Shown: positions 62,001 to 64,000 of the stretch, piece by piece
How positions within the stretch are numbered: the stretch's first letter is position 1
Layout: the number at the start of each line of letters is the position of its first letter
Origin: an uncultured Flavobacteriaceae bacterium
GTDB taxonomy: Bacteria > Bacteroidota > Bacteroidia > Flavobacteriales > Flavobacteriaceae
Assembly: GCA_947497145.1 (NCBI GenBank)
Contig: CANMFQ010000001.1
Span: 248,001 to 312,000 of the forward strand
DNA length: 64,000 bases
Direction of reading: 5' to 3'
Made by a program: the position numbers and the translations under genes
The notes under the pieces: generated by a model
The model's input: only the letters and a program-made list of their open reading frames with translations
Databases searched by the model: none
What the model was told of the DNA's origin: nothing

Positions 62001-62900
62001 AAGCCGTATACCGTTTTAGAAAAATCTGTTAATAGACATGTGGTCAAACATAATACTGATAACATATGGGGCTATTCACTTTTTGAACCTTCGACTGATT
62101 TAGATTATGAAGATGGACTCATAAAAGCAAATGATGCTCCTTGTTTAGTTATGTATAAGAAGCAATATAACAGGCGCATCTTGTTGTCTATGACCGATCC
62201 TGATTTGGGGTTTAAATCAAGAGCGAATGATCCTGCGCTTGTTAAAAACGTATTATTAACGTTACATGGTCAATGGTCACTTTCTCAACCGCATAAACAG
62301 GTAACTAAAGTGGCTATCACAGATAGTACTACGACACTTCAGTTTACAGTTGAGGATGCCTTGGCAGTTGAGGTCAGTTTGGTGAAGCGTAAAGCGGTTA
62401 AAAAAATACATTTGATACCCTCTGTTGTCCGAAATTTAAAAGTAGATGACACCTATAGACTTAAAGGATTTGTGATTCCACATAATGCAACTGATGTAAA
62501 TTTGGTTTGGAATTCAGAAGATGAAACTGTTGCGACTATTGATCAAAAAGGGCTAATTACGGGAGTAACTCCAGGAAATACCCTTATTACACTTAGCGAT
62601 ACAGGAACTGGAAAATTTGATACTGTAGAAGTAATTGTGAGTCCTCGTAATGGTGGCGCATCAGGAGGGACACTAATTGTTTATCCAAACCCAACAAGAT
62701 TTATTCTTTTTGCAAAAACGCAAAAACATATAGCAAAATACGAGATTTACGACCATGCAGGCAAAGTGAGACTGTCTCGGTCAAACCTTAGAGGAAAAAG
62801 AATAATTATTCCGGTTTATAGTTTAAAAAGAGGAATTTATATACTTAAAGTTACAGATAAAAAAGGACACACCATTTCTCAACAGTTTATTAAAGAGTGA
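59007..62900 (+). CDS. Secreted PL8-superfamily polysaccharide lyase, type IX secretion cargo
   Basis: The 1297-aa protein has a signal peptide (to about 20), two related modules of about 150 residues (NSDGDNGDGVSDGAQMVRNL... and TNDGDNGDGQNDGALALVSL..., probably carbohydrate-binding), then the lyase. Catalytic residues match the PL8 plan: N526 (WMYNMGEL), H580 and Y589 nine residues apart (FHHWTAYDNYMYS) and R640 (SMSGRSPGTR). A Big2 domain (KKIHLIPSVVRNLKVDDTYRL ... GVTPGNTLITL) and a Por-type sorting domain (LIVYPNPTRFILF ... RGIYILKVTDKKGHTISQQF) end it. PL8 enzymes cleave hyaluronan, chondroitin, xanthan or alginate-like uronic polymers by beta-elimination. Confidence 0.9.
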   Translation: MKKCILALAFPFMSLFAVHGQIASLGNNNWEPIGNANIVTINSDGDNGDGVSDGAQMVRNLSSGVGHGMRYTFDGSMKEGEQLNFETYVFNPQASYVKIQIDLYNKTDDIVLTSSEGVVMTSGVVKHIILNYTPLAADEGDQLQVRYIRVDDGNTARSFAIDNAQLNEAYLFPEAPPAASCFDDTGAEAGWDRIGDVSLTKVTNDGDNGDGQNDGALALVSLSSGAGVDQGSFYAFDCLMSTNQTLQIETVVYNNRNSYVRVDVQLYNSTDDVVIASTGATPVLANATKTMGLTYLTEGTDDGDQLQLRYLRADDGNPVRSFNIDWATINGTSLNMNVIAPPLNPLCALGIDVQPDIALEAVTAQEVAQAEKVYNTLSDTYLGTEVTDDFQDQMDQALLDYDGLNITKEGVNINGEDTSFRNAGSIVSAFAKYLKFVNPNDTLVAQKAAKVVELVSQQFCKGIILLDGNAYDFRRFARPVMYLKDYLSDSVKDQFGYVLDAQTRNFQNFWGDYQEGQEYNTDWMYNMGELMVLYGIWRYPNNDEEKVRYLKGGKRYIERFLTYSDGTGDGVKPDGTGFHHWTAYDNYMYSFSTTINIIAAFDDTNYQIDKPYYFVMRDAIFAQKMIANDAGMRAFSMSGRSPGTRYVSTGQNEVRKLAISGGKILGLSTADPILAGYHNRVWGNESDFNYTTVAPYEEGFLQLNHGHAGVFRKDNWTAVFKGFSNNMWGAELYSNANRYGRYQSYGAAEILYPGGIEMDGNGFDVETWDWNHNPGTTVIKLPWEKLQGERSRIDELQQKRFVGALAFDNKGEDLGALKKTYGTYGVFAMDFQEMENQGFGISYGPNTHNGSFTFKKSYFTFDDIIVCLGSGISNNDADNPTVTTLYQRTANNQSGVTVNSAFYGTGEHSFFDAQDNWVVDDFNTGFYVVSGSGDLKIRKGNQQTPNQNEIDSNGYLDNAIGMYTLGYIDHGTEPVDAAYEYVIKPNAIASDMEAMAARKPYTVLEKSVNRHVVKHNTDNIWGYSLFEPSTDLDYEDGLIKANDAPCLVMYKKQYNRRILLSMTDPDLGFKSRANDPALVKNVLLTLHGQWSLSQPHKQVTKVAITDSTTTLQFTVEDALAVEVSLVKRKAVKKIHLIPSVVRNLKVDDTYRLKGFVIPHNATDVNLVWNSEDETVATIDQKGLITGVTPGNTLITLSDTGTGKFDTVEVIVSPRNGGASGGTLIVYPNPTRFILFAKTQKHIAKYEIYDHAGKVRLSRSNLRGKRIIIPVYSLKRGIYILKVTDKKGHTISQQFIKE

Positions 62901-62979
62901 GAAAATGAAAAGGTGATAACTCAAAAAAGATTCGCTTTCTTTTTTCCGCTGGCTTGAAATAGTAATAAAACCCGTCTTT

Positions 62980-63099
62980 ACTTTTTGTTTGGAACCGAGA
63001 ATCATGGCTTTTACGCCGTAATGACATCATTTTTTGTTGCACAGCCATAGCAATGGGACTCAAAAATGACAAAATTAGGGGTAAAATGTATAATTTGCA
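62980..63099. repeat. Dispersed intergenic element, copy B
   Basis: About 120 bases matching copy A (13281-13402) in its first 50 and last 42 bases. It can fold TCATTTTT with AAAAATGA around a loop of about 26 nt. It lies 79 bases past the lyase stop and before the cyclophilin stop. Confidence 0.7.
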
Positions 63100-63156
63100 G
63101 GTAAAAGAAAAGTCAAAACTAGTTAATTGTCAAACCATTCATATTGACATATATAA

Positions 63157-63807
63157 CTAGAAATTTTGTTTCGATTTTTTTGAACCTTGTTTGTAAATAC
63201 GATGTATTTTGATGGGTGTTTTTAAAGATTGTTCATTGGTTTCGCCAGCTTGAATCTTTTTTACGATATCCATACCTTTTATAACCTCGCCAAAGGCTGC
63301 AAAACCCTGCCCGTCAGGGTTGCGTTTGCCGCCGTAATCTAATGCTGGTTGGTCGTTTATACAGATAAAAAATGCAGCTGAAGCAGTGCCTGGCTCAGAT
63401 CTTGCCATGGAAACAGTACCGTTTTTGTGTAAAATACCTGTTGTTTTTGTTGTTTCATGAGGTATAGGGGGTAGGGCTTTATCTTCTGCAATAAAATTAC
63501 CTTGAATGACGGCTATTTTAACGGGGTTTATCGGTTGGTTGTCCATGCGTACAACCCTATAAAAAGTGGCTCCTTCAAAATTAGAAAGCTGCACGTATTT
63601 GATGAAATTACCAACAGTAATAGGTGCTTTTTTTGGATACACTTTAATCGTAATGTCTCCTAAATCAGTTTCAATTATGTAGCAGTTTTTTGTGAAATAG
63701 TCTTTGCTGTTGGTATTTGAAATATCGCTATGAGTAGTTTTTTTATAGACTAGTAAGACAGAAATAAACAAAACGGCTATCAGCAGTAGTTTGTCAATGT
63801 ACTTCAT
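63157..63807 (-). CDS. Cyclophilin-type peptidyl-prolyl isomerase, membrane-anchored
   Basis: The 216-aa product has an N-terminal hydrophobic anchor (LLLIAVLFISVLLVYKK) and a cyclophilin domain: YIIETDLGDITIKVYPKKAPITVGNFIKYV, FYRVVR, GILHKNGTVSMARSEPGTASAAFFICINDQPALDYGGKRNPDGQGFAAFGEVIKGMDIV. It would speed proline isomerisation in exported proteins. The insertion AVIQGNFIAEDKALPPIPHET replaces the usual FxIQGG. It stands alone near the window edge. Confidence 0.92.
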   Translation of the reverse strand: MKYIDKLLLIAVLFISVLLVYKKTTHSDISNTNSKDYFTKNCYIIETDLGDITIKVYPKKAPITVGNFIKYVQLSNFEGATFYRVVRMDNQPINPVKIAVIQGNFIAEDKALPPIPHETTKTTGILHKNGTVSMARSEPGTASAAFFICINDQPALDYGGKRNPDGQGFAAFGEVIKGMDIVKKIQAGETNEQSLKTPIKIHRIYKQGSKKSKQNF

Positions 63808-64000
63808 GTTAATTAATTATAGTTAAACATTTTGTTAAGATGCTGTAATGTGAAATAGTTGTGAGCAATGAACTATTGTTTTCATATACAGGTTATTGTT
63901 AGCTTTGAAATAACCTGATAGTCGTACCAGTTATGTTTTTTGATTGCCATTTTTTAATACTTGGTTTAGGGTATTGCAAAGGAGTTATAGTAATTAAAGC

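Noticed and set aside
63889-63917. Perfect 9-bp hairpin near the window end (CAGGTTATT/AATAACCTG)
   Set aside because: No T tail, and no gene context is visible beyond the edge; cannot be interpreted.

Overview
The window looks like a chromosomal piece of a marine-type Flavobacteriaceae (phylum Bacteroidota). It is AT-rich, its perfect promoters read TAnnTTTG, Shine-Dalgarno sites are absent, and it encodes a TonB-dependent receptor with a carboxypeptidase-like N-domain, a giant secreted polysaccharide lyase with a C-terminal type IX secretion sorting domain, and family-specific proteins (DUF4301, DUF3078, DUF5723, head-GIN adhesin). No tRNA, rRNA, transposase or prophage was seen.

Layout. 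1-6.8 kb: small minus-strand metabolic genes (HD hydrolase/PlsC pair, bacilliredoxin, a TIM-barrel isomerase/MlrC pair, an acidic periplasmic PepSY-like protein) with an 865-bp gene-poor gap. 6.8-10.4 kb: one tight minus-strand operon (Sfp-type transferase, thiamine-binding-like domain, PnuC transporter, NadR-like kinase, DUF4301). 10.5-18 kb: ahcY, then small signalling and hypothetical genes. 18.5-21.6 kb: a jellyroll surface protein and a GH28 pectinase. 21.8-29.5 kb: a complete type II-C CRISPR-Cas locus: a degenerate solitary repeat, an array of 20 identical 46-bp repeats, cas2, cas1, a 1435-aa cas9 with all nuclease residues, and a tracrRNA I could locate divergently upstream of cas9. 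29.7-31 kb: rpmA/rplU. 31.4-34.8 kb: an M16 protease pair with a split active site. 35-40 kb: adhesin, EamA transporter, and a Met-rich/CxGKC group that may handle copper. 40-46.4 kb: tadA, DUF5723, dxs, DUF3078, dgt. 46.4-55.4 kb: a TonB receptor, a duplicated beta-helix lipoprotein, an orphan carboxypeptidase-like domain, a YwqK/MORN-like protein and a PiT-PhoU phosphate transporter. 55.4-64 kb: M1 peptidase, sulfatase, PL8-type lyase, cyclophilin.

The two strongest new observations. (1) In the 46-53 kb phosphate-transporter neighbourhood, two separate promoters share one architecture: TTNACA hexamers repeating every 11 bp, the last exactly 15 bp upstream of an identical TTTATTTGCG. This is the layout of a PhoB/PhoP box, and it suggests a phosphate-starvation regulon built around a TonB receptor and a beta-helix surface lipoprotein of unknown role. 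(2) Each CRISPR repeat appears to carry its own Bacteroidota promoter (TTG, 19 nt, TAATTTTA), the array ends in a terminator whose stem starts inside the last repeat, and a solitary degenerate repeat upstream is followed by its own terminator-like hairpin, so it could be a scaRNA-like regulator. A dispersed, structured ~120-bp intergenic element (two full copies, one partial) is also not explained by the genes.
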